NCBI GenBank assembly: GCA_021793575.1
Contig: JAJYSM010000025.1
Location: 1-42,995 of the forward strand
Length of the DNA: 42,995 nt
DNA from: Pseudomonadota bacterium
Lineage (GTDB): Bacteria; Pseudomonadota; Gammaproteobacteria; Xanthomonadales; Rhodanobacteraceae
Direction: 5' to 3'
Positions 9,773 to 20,043 of the stretch are shown in pieces. The first letter of the stretch is position 1, and every line of letters starts with the position of its first letter. The notes below the pieces were generated by a model. The model made no database searches, had not been told where the DNA came from, and saw only the letters and a program-made list of their open reading frames with translations. A program made the position numbers and the translations under genes.

Positions 9773-10483
9773 ATGCTCCGTCGCACACTGTTCCAGACCC
9801 TACCCGTTGCCGGCCTGCTGCTGGCGTTCGGATTGAACGCATGGGCCCCAGCCTCCGCCGCCAGCGAGGCGGTGCGTTTGCCCACGCCAAAAGTCGACGC
9901 CGCACCCGCCGCCCCGGGCTACCAGACGGCCGTGCTGGCCGGTGGCTGCTTCTGGGGCGTCGAGGCGGTGTTTGAGCACGTCAAGGGCGTGCACAAGGTG
10001 GTTGCCGGCTATTCCGGCGGCGCGGCCAGCACGGCGCACTACGACGAGGTGAGCGATGGCGATACCGGCCACGCCGAGTCGGTGAAGATCGAGTTCGACC
10101 CGGCCCGGATCAACTACGGCAAGCTGCTGCAGGTGTTTTTCTCGGTGGCGCTGGATCCCACCGAGCTGAACCGCCAGGGGCCGGACAGCGGCACGCAGTA
10201 CCGCTCGGCGATCTTCTACGGCAACCCCGAGCAGAAGAAGATTGCGCTGGACTACATCGCGCAGCTGACCGCGGCCCGCTCCTTCCCCGCGCCCATCGTG
10301 ACCCAGGTGGTGCCGCTGCAGGCGTTCTACGCGGCCGAGGCCTATCACCAGAACTACGCGCACCTGCATCCGGACAACCCGTACATCGTCTACAACGACG
10401 CGCCCAAGGTGGTGCATCTGAAGCAGCTGTTCCCCGCCCTGTACCAGCCCGAGCAGAACCTGGTGGAAGTCCAGCTGCGCTGA
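9773..10483 (+). CDS. msrA: Periplasmic peptide-methionine (S)-S-oxide reductase MsrA
   Basis: MsrA reduces methionine S-sulfoxide in oxidised proteins. The catalytic motif GCFWG is at 58-62 with nucleophile C59, followed by the MsrA signatures VVAGYSGG, TGHAESVKIEFD and GTQYRSAIF. At 236 residues it is longer than cytoplasmic MsrA because of an N-terminal signal peptide (LPVAGLLLAFGLNAWAPASAA, cleavage near 30). It should therefore act in the periplasm. No further cysteine is visible in the mature domain, so recycling would need an external thiol. No msrB is adjacent. Confidence 0.93.
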   Translation: MLRRTLFQTLPVAGLLLAFGLNAWAPASAASEAVRLPTPKVDAAPAAPGYQTAVLAGGCFWGVEAVFEHVKGVHKVVAGYSGGAASTAHYDEVSDGDTGHAESVKIEFDPARINYGKLLQVFFSVALDPTELNRQGPDSGTQYRSAIFYGNPEQKKIALDYIAQLTAARSFPAPIVTQVVPLQAFYAAEAYHQNYAHLHPDNPYIVYNDAPKVVHLKQLFPALYQPEQNLVEVQLR

Positions 10484-10576
10484 GCGGTCGAGACGGCGAC
10501 TTGCCTGGGCGCACAGGATCCCCATCTTGAGGAGTCCTGCCCCTGCGGCGTCGCCGACTAAGCCGCTTCCACCCAC

Positions 10577-12424
<1,848 letters not shown>

Positions 12425-12499
12425 CGCGCACCCGGCGGCTTGACCCTGCCGCCCTGCGCGCCGCATGCTTGCCTGTCTTTGCCTACCCGAAACACACGC

Positions 12500-14389
12500 A
12501 TGAGCAGTCGCTACGACGCCGCCGACATTGAAGTCCTCTCCGGCCTGGATCCGGTCAAGCGCCGCCCCGGCATGTACACCGACACCACGCGCCCGAATCA
12601 CCTGGCGCAGGAAGTGGTGGACAACTCGGTGGACGAGGCGCTGGCCGGCCACGCGAAAACCATCGAGGTGGTGCTGCACGCCGACGGCTCGGTGGAAGTG
12701 AGCGACGATGGCCGCGGCATGCCGGTGGATATCCATCCGGAGGAAGGCGTCTCCGGCGTCGAGCTGATCATGACCCGGCTGCACGCAGGCGGAAAGTTCA
12801 GCGGCAAGAACTACAATTTTTCCGGCGGCCTGCACGGCGTGGGCGTGTCGGTGGTGAATGCGTTGTCTGATCGGGTCGAGGTGACGATCCGCCGCGACGG
12901 CTCCGAATACCGCATGGCGTTCGCGCACGGCGACAAGCTCAGCGAACTGGAGATCATCGGCAGCGTACCGAAGAAGCGCACCGGCACCACGCTGCGCTTC
13001 TGGCCGGAAGCGAAATACTTCGACTCGCCCAAGATCTCGCTGCCCCGGCTCAAGCACCTGCTGCGCGCCAAGGCCGTGCTGTGCGCCGGGCTGAGCGTCA
13101 AGCTCACCGATGCCGCCAGCGGCGAAGTGAGCGAGTGGTATTACGAGGACGGTTTGCGCGATTACCTGCGTGGCGAACTCGACGGCGCCGACGCGCTGCC
13201 GAACGAGCTGTTCGTGCACCGCATGGCGCGCGACGTGGAAGGCCTGGAGGTCGCGCTGGCGTGGCTGCCCGAAGGCGAGCTGGTGCAGGAGAGCTACGTC
13301 AACCTGATTCCCACCGCGCAGGGCGGTACCCACGTAAACGGCCTGCGCACCGGGCTGACCACCGCCGTGCGCGAGTTCTGCGATATCCGCAACCTGCTGC
13401 CACGCGGCGTCAAGCTGGCGCCGGAAGATGTGTGGGAACGGCTTGCCTTCGTGCTATCGACGCGGCTGCAGGACCCGCAGTTCGCCGGCCAGACCAAGGA
13501 GCGGCTGTCCTCGCGGCAGACCGCCGGGATGGTCGAGAACGTGATCCACGACGCCTTCAGCCTGTGGTTGAACCAGCACGTGGAGCTGGGCGAACGCATC
13601 GCCCAGCTGGCGATCGAGCGGGCCAGCGCGCGCCTGAAGGCCGCCAAGCAGGTGGTGCGCAAGAAGATCACCCAGGGCCCGGCGCTGCCCGGCAAGCTGG
13701 CCGACTGCACCGCCACCGACCTCAGCCGCACCGAGCTGTTCCTGGTCGAGGGCGACTCCGCCGGCGGCAGCGCCAAGCAGGCGCGCGACAAGGAGTTCCA
13801 GGCGATCCTGCCGCTGCGCGGCAAGATCCTCAACACTTGGGAAGTCGAATCCGGCTCGGTGCTGGCCTCCGAAGAAGTGCACAACCTAGCCATCGCGATC
13901 GGCTGCGATCCGGGCAAGGACGACCTCTCCGGCCTGCGCTACGGCAAGGTGATCATCCTGGCCGACGCCGACTCCGACGGCCTGCACATCGCCACCCTGC
14001 TGGCGGCGCTGTTCCTGCGACATTTCCCGACGCTGGTCAGCGAAGGCCACGTGTTCGTGGCGATGCCGCCGCTGTTCCGCGTCGATGTCGGCAAGCAGGT
14101 GTTCTACTGCCTCGACGAGAGCGAAAAGGCGGCAATGCTGCAGCGGATCGAGCGCGAGAAGATGAAAGGCGCCGTCAGCACCACCCGCTTCAAGGGGCTG
14201 GGCGAGATGAACCCGCCGCAGCTGCGCGAATCGACCATCCATCCGGACACCCGCCGGCTGGTGCAGCTGACCATCGGCGACAACGACGGCACCGCCAAAC
14301 TGATGGACATGCTGCTGGCCAAGAAGCGCGCCGGCGATCGCAAGGCCTGGCTGGAGGAAAAGGGCGACTTGGCGACACTGGAGGTCTGA
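12500..14389 (+). CDS. parE: DNA topoisomerase IV subunit B
   Basis: ParE is the ATPase subunit of topoisomerase IV, which decatenates replicated chromosomes together with ParC. The 629-residue protein has a GHKL ATPase domain (RRPGMYTDTTRPNHL, VVDNSVDEALAGH, GRGMPVD, GGLHGVGVSVVNALS), a transducer domain, and a TOPRIM domain with EGDSAGGSAKQARD near 415 and DADSDGLH near 488. The length fits ParE rather than the longer GyrB. ATG 12500 is chosen since the protein then begins with the usual short N-terminus; the open frame extends 60 nt further up. parC is not in the window. Confidence 0.95.
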   Translation: MSSRYDAADIEVLSGLDPVKRRPGMYTDTTRPNHLAQEVVDNSVDEALAGHAKTIEVVLHADGSVEVSDDGRGMPVDIHPEEGVSGVELIMTRLHAGGKFSGKNYNFSGGLHGVGVSVVNALSDRVEVTIRRDGSEYRMAFAHGDKLSELEIIGSVPKKRTGTTLRFWPEAKYFDSPKISLPRLKHLLRAKAVLCAGLSVKLTDAASGEVSEWYYEDGLRDYLRGELDGADALPNELFVHRMARDVEGLEVALAWLPEGELVQESYVNLIPTAQGGTHVNGLRTGLTTAVREFCDIRNLLPRGVKLAPEDVWERLAFVLSTRLQDPQFAGQTKERLSSRQTAGMVENVIHDAFSLWLNQHVELGERIAQLAIERASARLKAAKQVVRKKITQGPALPGKLADCTATDLSRTELFLVEGDSAGGSAKQARDKEFQAILPLRGKILNTWEVESGSVLASEEVHNLAIAIGCDPGKDDLSGLRYGKVIILADADSDGLHIATLLAALFLRHFPTLVSEGHVFVAMPPLFRVDVGKQVFYCLDESEKAAMLQRIEREKMKGAVSTTRFKGLGEMNPPQLRESTIHPDTRRLVQLTIGDNDGTAKLMDMLLAKKRAGDRKAWLEEKGDLATLEV

Positions 14390-14411
14390 GAGGCTGTGAC
14401 TAACCTCTCAG
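14386..14411 (+). repeat. Perfect hairpin at the end of parE
   Basis: CTGAGAGG (14386-14393) and CCTCTCAG (14404-14411) are exact inverted copies with a 10-nt loop. The left arm contains the parE stop codon. No T-tract follows, so it may stabilise the mRNA or aid Rho-dependent ending. Its GAGAGGCTG core resembles the ends of the element at 36505-36683. Confidence 0.55.
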
Positions 14412-14570
14412 GCCGGCCAGGGATGGCCGGCCGCGGATCGGGCACGCACTTGCCTGATCGCGTGAGCGCGCCACGATGAACCGTTTGCACGCGGGCTGCA
14501 TCCGCCCCCGAGTTCATGCCGTATCTCCACACGCTTCCAATCCGCGAAGCGGAAATTGATGGAGAACCTC

Positions 14571-15161
14571 ATGAAGATCAATCAGCGCGTGCGCATCCTC
14601 ACCCTCGGCCTGTCCCTCGCACTGGCCGCCGTGGCCGCACCGATGGCGATGGCTGGCGAGATGGGCTCGATGCACATGGACAAGACCGTGATGGTGGGTG
14701 GCGCGGCGATGTATCCGTCGAAGAACATCATCCAGAACGCGGTCAACTCGAAGGATCACACCACCCTGGTGGCGGCCGTGAAGGCTGCCGGCCTGGTCGA
14801 TACGCTATCCGGCCCCGGCCCGTTCACCGTGTTCGCGCCGACCAACGAGGCGTTTGCCGCACTGCCCGCCGGCACCGTCGACACCTTGCTGAAGCCCGAG
14901 AACAAGGCCACCTTGGCCAAGATCCTCACCTACCACGTGGTGCCCGGCAACATCACCTCGGCCGATCTGCTGAAGGACATCAGGCAGGGCGGCGGCAAGG
15001 CCATCCTCAAGACTGTCGAAGGCGATTCGCTGACCTTCAGCAAGGACGCTCAGGGCGTGGCGATCACCGACGACAAGGGCAACGTCGCCCACGTCACCAT
15101 CGCCAACGTGAGGCAGTCCAATGGCGAGATCCACGTGATCGACAAGGTGCTGATGCCGTAA
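14571..15161 (+). CDS. Secreted fasciclin (FAS1) domain protein
   Basis: This 196-residue protein has a signal peptide (ILTLGLSLALAAVAAPMAMAG) and one FAS1 domain covering about residues 50-196. The FAS1 signatures are clear: TLVAAVKAAGLVDTLSGPGPFTVFAPTNEAFAAL, then ILTYHVVPGNITSADLL, and a closing GEIHVIDKVLMP. FAS1 proteins act in adhesion or matrix contact; in bacteria most are small secreted proteins of unknown partner. The segment after the signal is Met-rich (EMGSMHMDKTVMVGG). ATG 14571 is preceded by GGAG at 14561-14564. A terminator follows, so the gene is probably monocistronic. Confidence 0.9.
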   Translation: MKINQRVRILTLGLSLALAAVAAPMAMAGEMGSMHMDKTVMVGGAAMYPSKNIIQNAVNSKDHTTLVAAVKAAGLVDTLSGPGPFTVFAPTNEAFAALPAGTVDTLLKPENKATLAKILTYHVVPGNITSADLLKDIRQGGGKAILKTVEGDSLTFSKDAQGVAITDDKGNVAHVTIANVRQSNGEIHVIDKVLMP

Positions 15162-15188
15162 TCTGCAGGGCGCTCCCCGCAAACCTTG

Positions 15189-15222
15189 GCCGCCCCGATC
15201 TCCCTGTCGGAGCGGCTTTTTT
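15189..15222 (+). terminator. Rho-independent terminator after the fasciclin gene
   Basis: GCCGCCCCGA (15189-15198) pairs with TCGGAGCGGC (15207-15216) at 9 of 10 positions, followed by TTTTTT. It is 28 bp beyond the stop codon. Confidence 0.85.
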
Positions 15223-15278
15223 GCCATCGCGGCGGTGACGGCGCTAAGGTGATCGCGGATTCTTCATGAGCTACTGCC

Positions 15279-15800
15279 ATGGCCCTGCCGCCCCCGCTCG
15301 ACCTGCAACGCTGGATCGACGAACACCGTCACCTGCTGCAACCACCGGTCGGCAACAAGTGCATCGTCGACGGCGATTTCATCGTGATGATCGTGGGTGG
15401 CCCCAACGCACGCACCGACTATCACCACGACGAGGGTCCGGAGTTCTTCTACCAGTTGGAAGGCGAGATGGTGCTGAAGGTGCAGGACGATGGCGTGGCG
15501 CGCGACATTCCGATCCGTGCCGGTGAGTTGTTCTACCTGCCGCCACGGGTGCCGCATTCTCCGCAGCGCATGCCGGCGTCGATCGGACTGGTGATCGAGC
15601 GGCGCCGCGTCAGCGGCGAACTGGACGGCCTACTGTGGTTCTGCGAGCGCTGCAACCACAAGCTGTACGAGGAATACTTCGCACTCGACAGCATCGAGCG
15701 CGATTTCCCGCCGGTGTTCGAGCGCTTCTACGGCTCACGCGACGCGCGCGTCTGTTCCCAGTGCGGGCACCTGCATCCGGCCCCCGAAAAATATGGGTAG
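15279..15800 (+). CDS. nbaC: 3-hydroxyanthranilate 3,4-dioxygenase
   Basis: This cupin dioxygenase opens the ring of 3-hydroxyanthranilate in the kynurenine route from tryptophan to quinolinate/NAD or to degradation. The Fe(II) ligands expected from the family are visible as H50, E55 and H93 ([26 protein letters not shown]). A bacterial-type rubredoxin-like metal site follows with C122/C125 (CERC) and C159/C162 (CSQC). The 173-residue length is normal. No other kynurenine gene is adjacent. The ATG codon follows a GC-rich leader without a strong Shine-Dalgarno site. Confidence 0.95.
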   Translation: MALPPPLDLQRWIDEHRHLLQPPVGNKCIVDGDFIVMIVGGPNARTDYHHDEGPEFFYQLEGEMVLKVQDDGVARDIPIRAGELFYLPPRVPHSPQRMPASIGLVIERRRVSGELDGLLWFCERCNHKLYEEYFALDSIERDFPPVFERFYGSRDARVCSQCGHLHPAPEKYG

Positions 15801-15842
15801 GAGCGCACCCTGTGCGCGAAAACCCTGTGGGTGCGCTGCTAC
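15797..15842. repeat. REP-like palindrome of the GTAGGAGCGCACC type
   Basis: GTAGGAGCGCACCC (15797-15810) and GGGTGCGCTGCTAC (15829-15842) are inverted copies matching at 13 of 14 positions, around TGTGCGCGAAAACCCTGT. The left arm with GTAGGAGCGCACC...TGTGCGCGA looks like REP sequences of Xanthomonadales and pseudomonads. It overlaps the last codons of both convergent genes: the nbaC stop and the Nudix stop (15839-15841) fall in or beside it. It may also act as a bidirectional stop for transcription. Confidence 0.75.
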
Positions 15843-16387
15843 CGCCGCGCCAGCCATTTGTGTGCCATCCGCCGCAGCGTAGCGTCGAGGGTGATGTCGT
15901 CGGCCACCTCCTGCGCCGGTCGCCATGCCAGCGCGTGCGACTCGTGATTGATCACGAAGCGCTCGTCCGCACCGGCACGGACCACGTATCGCACGTCGTA
16001 ATGCCAGTGCTCCGGCTCGCCGGCGCGGGTCGGAATGCGGTGGCGGTCGAGATCGAAAATTGCCGGTTCGACGCGCAAATCGCGTAGCCCCGATTCTTCG
16101 CTGGCTTCACGCAGCGCCACTTGCGCCAGGTCCCTCTCACCGTCGGCGTGGCCGCCGAGCTGCAGCCAGCGGTCGAGCTTGCGGTGATGCGTGAGCAGCA
16201 CGCGTGCGCCATCCGCGCTGACCAGCCACGCCGAACCGGTGAAGTGTCCGCTCGCGTGGTCGCGCTCAAACACCCTCGGCGCCGAATGCAGGAACTCGCG
16301 AAAGAGGTCGGCATCGGGTCTGCCTGGCGCTGTCTCACCGTAAAGGCACAGGGCATTTTCGAGCGCGTCGAGCTGCATGGATGGCAT
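15839..16387 (-). CDS. Nudix hydrolase
   Basis: This is a 182-residue pyrophosphohydrolase of the Nudix superfamily. The Nudix box lies at about 78-101 (GGHADGERDLAQVALREASEESGL). The REUXEEXGU core is exact, but the upstream Glu sits one residue off the canonical GX5EX7RE spacing. The N-terminal 40 residues form a helical extension, and the box is preceded by RKLDRWLQLGG. Substrate cannot be predicted; related proteins hydrolyse nucleotides or capped metabolites. Its 3' end lies in a REP palindrome. The 5' end overlaps nothing functional if the permease starts at 16542. Confidence 0.85.
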   Translation of the reverse strand: MPSMQLDALENALCLYGETAPGRPDADLFREFLHSAPRVFERDHASGHFTGSAWLVSADGARVLLTHHRKLDRWLQLGGHADGERDLAQVALREASEESGLRDLRVEPAIFDLDRHRIPTRAGEPEHWHYDVRYVVRAGADERFVINHESHALAWRPAQEVADDITLDATLRRMAHKWLARR

Positions 16388-16541
16388 CGTTCCAGACGAG
16401 GATGGAGGGATGCATTCTATGCGGCACAGCGGCTTGTACGCCCGGAAAGGCTCCGCTATGGTTACCCGTCACGTTTTCGGCTGGCGTGCTTTTCGCACAG
16501 CATTTCAGATACCGGCGTTCGTCTTCACGGGAAATCAGCAC

Positions 16542-18026
16542 ATGCTTTTCAAGCGCGTCAAGCCGCTCGACCAAATTCTTGCCACCGCTGAAAAGAAAAG
16601 CCTGAAACGCCAGCTGGGCCCGATCCAGCTCACCTTGCTCGGTGTCGGTGCCATCATCGGCACCGGCATTTTCGTGCTGACGGCCGAAGCCGGCCAGAAA
16701 GCCGGTCCCGGCATGATGGTGGCCTTCGTGATTGCCGCCACCGTATGCGCACTGGCCGCACTGGCGTATGCCGAGCTGGCTTCGATGATACCTGTCGCGG
16801 GCTCGGCGTATACGTACACCTACGGCGTGCTCGGCGAAGGCCCGGCATGGGTGGTTGGCTGGGCGCTGGTCCTTGAATATGCGATTGCGGCGGCCACGGT
16901 ATCGGTGGGCTGGTCCGGTTACATGAACGGCCTGCTCGGCCGCGCCGGCTATGCCATTCCAGCTTTCCTGCGCACCGGACCAATGGACGGCGGCAGCTTC
17001 AACTTGCTGGCTTTCCTGATCGCCCTGGTGATCACGGTGCTGCTGGTGGTCGGCACCTCGAAGTCGGCCAAGGTCAATGCGGTGCTGGTGGCGATCAAGA
17101 TCGCCGCGCTGACGGCCTTCATCGTGGTGGCAGTGCCCGCGGTGAAATCGTCCAACTTCGTGCCGTTCGTGCCCAATGGCTGGGGCAGCCCGTTCGGCGG
17201 CGTCGGCGTGCTCGGCGCGGCGGCGTCGATCTTTTTCGCCTACGTCGGCTTTGATGCGGTTTCCACCGCGGCCGAGGAAACCAAGAACCCGAACCGCAAT
17301 ATCCCGATCGGCCTGATCGGCTCGCTGGTGATCTGCACCATCTTCTATCTGCTGGTCAGCTACGGCGCGGTCGGCGCGGTCGGCGCGCAGCCCATGCTTG
17401 GCCCCAACGGCGCTTCGTTGCAGCCGGGCACGCCGGCCATGGCGGCGGCATGCGTCGGCTCGCAGGCGCTGGTATGCAGCAAGGACGCGCTGGCCCACGT
17501 GATGGTGCTGATCGGCCACAACACGATGGGTTCGCTGATCGGGCTGGCCGCTGCGCTGGCGCTGCCGTCGGTGATCCTGATGATGATCTACGGCCAGTCG
17601 CGCATTTTCTTCACGATGTCGCGCGACGGCCTGTTGCCCAACTTCCTCTCGACCGTGCATCCACGCTTCCACACGCCGCACATCCTCACGATCATCACCG
17701 GCGTGTTCGTGTCGCTGTTTGCCGCGCTGTTCCCGGTCGGCCTCCTGGCCGACATCACCAACTCCGGCACGCTGTTCGCCTTCATCATGGTGGCCATTGG
17801 CGTGATGGTGTTGCGGGTCAAGCAACCGGAGCGTCCGCGCCCGTTCCGCACGCCGCTGGTGTGGGTCATCTGCCCGCTCGCCGTGCTCGGCTGCCTGCTG
17901 CTGTTTTTCAACCTGAGCGGCTACACGCTCACGCTGTTTTTCAGCTGGGCGGCGGTCGGTCTGGTGGTGTATTACCTGTACGGCTATCGCAAGAGCCATC
18001 TGGCCAACGGCACCGAGCCCAGCTGA
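16542..18026 (+). CDS. APC-superfamily amino acid permease (CAT-type)
   Basis: This 494-residue inner-membrane transporter has about 12-14 hydrophobic helices. The N-terminal APC signature is GAIIGTGIFVLTAEAG, followed by AALAYAELASMIPVAGSAYTYTY, then FVGFDAVSTAAEETKNP-like sequence in the middle (FAYVGFDAVSTAAEE). It resembles the cationic amino acid transporter group (YfnA-like); actual substrate is unknown. ATG 16542 (MLFKRVKPLDQIL) is preferred over an open extension of 55 residues because the paralogue next door starts the same way. An intercistronic hairpin and a second permease of the same family follow, so the pair looks like a tandem duplication. Confidence 0.9.
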   Translation: MLFKRVKPLDQILATAEKKSLKRQLGPIQLTLLGVGAIIGTGIFVLTAEAGQKAGPGMMVAFVIAATVCALAALAYAELASMIPVAGSAYTYTYGVLGEGPAWVVGWALVLEYAIAAATVSVGWSGYMNGLLGRAGYAIPAFLRTGPMDGGSFNLLAFLIALVITVLLVVGTSKSAKVNAVLVAIKIAALTAFIVVAVPAVKSSNFVPFVPNGWGSPFGGVGVLGAAASIFFAYVGFDAVSTAAEETKNPNRNIPIGLIGSLVICTIFYLLVSYGAVGAVGAQPMLGPNGASLQPGTPAMAAACVGSQALVCSKDALAHVMVLIGHNTMGSLIGLAAALALPSVILMMIYGQSRIFFTMSRDGLLPNFLSTVHPRFHTPHILTIITGVFVSLFAALFPVGLLADITNSGTLFAFIMVAIGVMVLRVKQPERPRPFRTPLVWVICPLAVLGCLLLFFNLSGYTLTLFFSWAAVGLVVYYLYGYRKSHLANGTEPS

Positions 18027-18054
18027 AGTCTGCGCACGATTGCACGATCCATCG

Positions 18055-18080
18055 ACCGGCACGGTGACCACCGTGCCGGT
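18055..18080 (+). repeat. 11-bp perfect hairpin between the two permease genes
   Basis: ACCGGCACGGT and ACCGTGCCGGT flank a GACC loop, ending 17 bp before the second permease start. There is no T-tract. It could set relative expression of the two genes by mRNA stability or partial termination. Confidence 0.65.
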
Positions 18081-18097
18081 GTCACCCCGGAATGCCC

Positions 18098-19588
18098 ATG
18101 CTCAAGCAGTTGCTGGCTCGCAAGACCGATTTTTCGCAAACCGACAATGCCCACGGACCGGCCCTGAAGCGGACGCTGGGACCGTGGGGGCTCACGGCAC
18201 TGGGCATCGGCGCGGTGATCGGCGGCGGCATCTTCGTGATCACCGGCCAGGCGGCGGCCGAACACGCCGGGCCGGCGATCATCCTTGCGTTCGTGATCGC
18301 GGCGGTGTGCTGCAGCTTCACCGCACTTTGCTACGCGGAATTCGCCACCCTGATCCCGATGTCGGGCAGCTCGTATTCCTATGCGTATGCCACGCTGGGC
18401 GAATTGGTGGCCTGGTTCATCGGCTGGAACATGGTGCTCGAATACGGCGTGTCGGCGTCGGCCGTGGCAGTGAGCTGGACCGGCTATTTCGTCAGCCTGC
18501 TGGACGACATCTCTACCCAGTTCGCGCGCTGGGGCGTGCCGATCCGACTGCATCTGCCCGCGGTGCTGACCAATGCCCCGCTCGCCTACACCGACGGCCA
18601 TATCGTCACCACTGGCGCACTGTTCAACCTGCCCGCCGTGGCGATCGTGATGGCGCTGACCTGGCTGTGCTACGTCGGCATCAAGGAATCCAGCGGCGCG
18701 AATCTGGCGATGGTGATCCTCAAGGTCGGACTGATCATCATCGTCATCGCCGCAGGCTGGCACTACGTGAACCCGGCCCTATGGCACCCGTTCATCCCGG
18801 CCAGCCAGGGGCCGGAGAAATTCGGCTGGGCGGGCATCATGCGTGCATCGACGCTGGTGTTTTTCGCCTACATAGGATTCGAGGCCACCTCGACTGCCGC
18901 GCAGGAAGCGAAGAACCCGCAGCGCGATCTGCCGATTGCCACGCTGACCTCACTGGCCGTGTGCACGGTGCTCTACATCGGCATCGCGGCCGTGATCACC
19001 GGCCTGCTGCCGTTTGCCCAGCTCAATACCGCCGAGCCGGTGGTGACGGCGGTCCGGGCCCATCCCGAACTGGGCTGGCTGCGCTGGGTGGTCGAGGTGG
19101 GCGCGCTGATCGGCCTGTCGTCGGTGATTCTGGTGATGGTGATCGCCCAGCCGCGCATCTTCATGATCATGGGCCGCGACGGCCTGCTGCCGCCGGTGTT
19201 TGCGCGGATCCATCCGTGCTACCACACGCCACACATCAACACGGTCATCACCGGGGTGGGCATCGCCGCGCTGGCGGCGGTGTTTCCGCTCGACATCCTG
19301 GGCGATCTCGTCTCGATGGGCACGCTGATCGCCTTCGTGGCGGTGTGCGCCGGCGTGCTGATCCTGCGCAAGACGCGGCCCGAACTGCCGCGCACTTTTC
19401 GCGTGCCGTGGGCGCCGGTCACCTGCGTGCTGGGCGTGCTGAGCTGCCTGGCCCTGCTGTACTGGGAAAACTGGTACCAGTGGCTGCTGTTGTCCATCTG
19501 GACGGTGATCGGCATGACCATCTACTTCGGCTACGGCCGCCGGCACAGCCTGCTGCGTCAGGAACAGTCCTTGATGGAAAAATCATGA
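18098..19588 (+). CDS. APC-superfamily amino acid permease, second copy
   Basis: This 496-residue transporter is a paralogue of the upstream permease. It shows GAVIGGGIFVITGQAAAEHAGPA, ALCYAEFATLIPMSGSSYSYAYATLGE, FFAYIGFEATSTAAQEAKNPQRDLP and the shared RIHPCYHTPHINTVITG region. About 12 or more hydrophobic helices are present. The CAT-type features suggest amino acid uptake or exchange, substrate unknown. Two near-adjacent ATGs (18092 and 18098) are possible; 18098 gives better spacing from GGA and matches the MLxxxL start of the paralogue. After the stop codon the sequence turns sharply AT-rich. Confidence 0.9.
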   Translation: MLKQLLARKTDFSQTDNAHGPALKRTLGPWGLTALGIGAVIGGGIFVITGQAAAEHAGPAIILAFVIAAVCCSFTALCYAEFATLIPMSGSSYSYAYATLGELVAWFIGWNMVLEYGVSASAVAVSWTGYFVSLLDDISTQFARWGVPIRLHLPAVLTNAPLAYTDGHIVTTGALFNLPAVAIVMALTWLCYVGIKESSGANLAMVILKVGLIIIVIAAGWHYVNPALWHPFIPASQGPEKFGWAGIMRASTLVFFAYIGFEATSTAAQEAKNPQRDLPIATLTSLAVCTVLYIGIAAVITGLLPFAQLNTAEPVVTAVRAHPELGWLRWVVEVGALIGLSSVILVMVIAQPRIFMIMGRDGLLPPVFARIHPCYHTPHINTVITGVGIAALAAVFPLDILGDLVSMGTLIAFVAVCAGVLILRKTRPELPRTFRVPWAPVTCVLGVLSCLALLYWENWYQWLLLSIWTVIGMTIYFGYGRRHSLLRQEQSLMEKS

Positions 19589-19760
19589 ATTTCGTTTATT
19601 TTCAGTAAACGTCAGAAAAAACCGTCTAAATCTTTATTTTTTCCGTTTGAATGAAGCAGATGCAAGTGACTGCAGAATTTCTCATAAATCACTGAGAATA
19701 AGATTATAAAGTACTGTTTTTATTGTTTTTAACGAGATTTTTTCAATAGAATTTGGATCG
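19589..19760. other. AT-rich intergenic stretch with a possible promoter at its right end
   Basis: GC falls to 35% at 19621-19680 and to 23% at 19681-19740 by direct count, against clearly GC-rich flanks. The stretch has T and A runs but no long frame. At its right end TTGTTT (19723-19728) and TAGAAT (19747-19752) are 18 bp apart and would fire to the right near 19759. A GGCGATCGCC palindrome follows at 19760-19769. Confidence 0.5.
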
Positions 19761-20012
19761 GCGATCGCCCATTCGCAAAACTCGGGAGTATCATCTTCAG
19801 TCCGCGGGTTGATCACTTGGCAGTGGGCCCCGGATCGCCGCCCGGCGCGTCAGGTGGGTCAGCTCCTCAGCCTGACGTGTCCGGGCAGCACTTTTCAGCA
19901 CAGTGCCGCTGGACCTGCTGGATCTCTATCATCCTGAGGCTTGCCGCGACTGGACAACCCACCGTCGGCTCATCAGGCAACAAAAAGCCGGCTCACTGCC
20001 GGCTTTTTGTTG
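19759..20012 (+). ncRNA. Possible small RNA between the permease and HiPIP genes
   Basis: There is no credible protein gene here, yet the stretch has a promoter-like pair just upstream (TTGTTT/TAGAAT), internal helices and a strong terminator. Helices seen are CGTCAGG (19848-19854) with CCTGACG (19871-19877), and GTCC...GCAC (19879-19891) with GTGC...GGAC (19903-19914). Transcription would give about 250 nt. It does not match 6S, SRP, tmRNA or RNase P RNA as I know them. The terminator is symmetrical and could simply serve the flanking genes, so the call is tentative. Confidence 0.3.
19978..20012. terminator. Strong bidirectional terminator
   Basis: A perfect 15-bp inverted repeat (CAACAAAAAGCCGGC at 19978-19992 and its complement at 19998-20012) surrounds a TCACT loop. 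The GCCGGC stem is flanked by A5 and T5, so it can terminate transcripts from both strands. On the minus strand it lies 32 bp past the HiPIP stop. Confidence 0.92.
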
Positions 20013-20043
20013 GTCGCACTTTGAGAACAGAGGGCAGCTTCGA

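Noticed and set aside
16335-18071. 578-codon minus-strand frame opposite the first permease
   Set aside because: The product is His/Arg/Gln-rich without domains and mirrors the codon pattern of the permease gene.
19950-19980. CTGATGAG motif on the minus strand, like a hammerhead ribozyme core
   Set aside because: No GAAA segment or matching stem arrangement is present at the required places.
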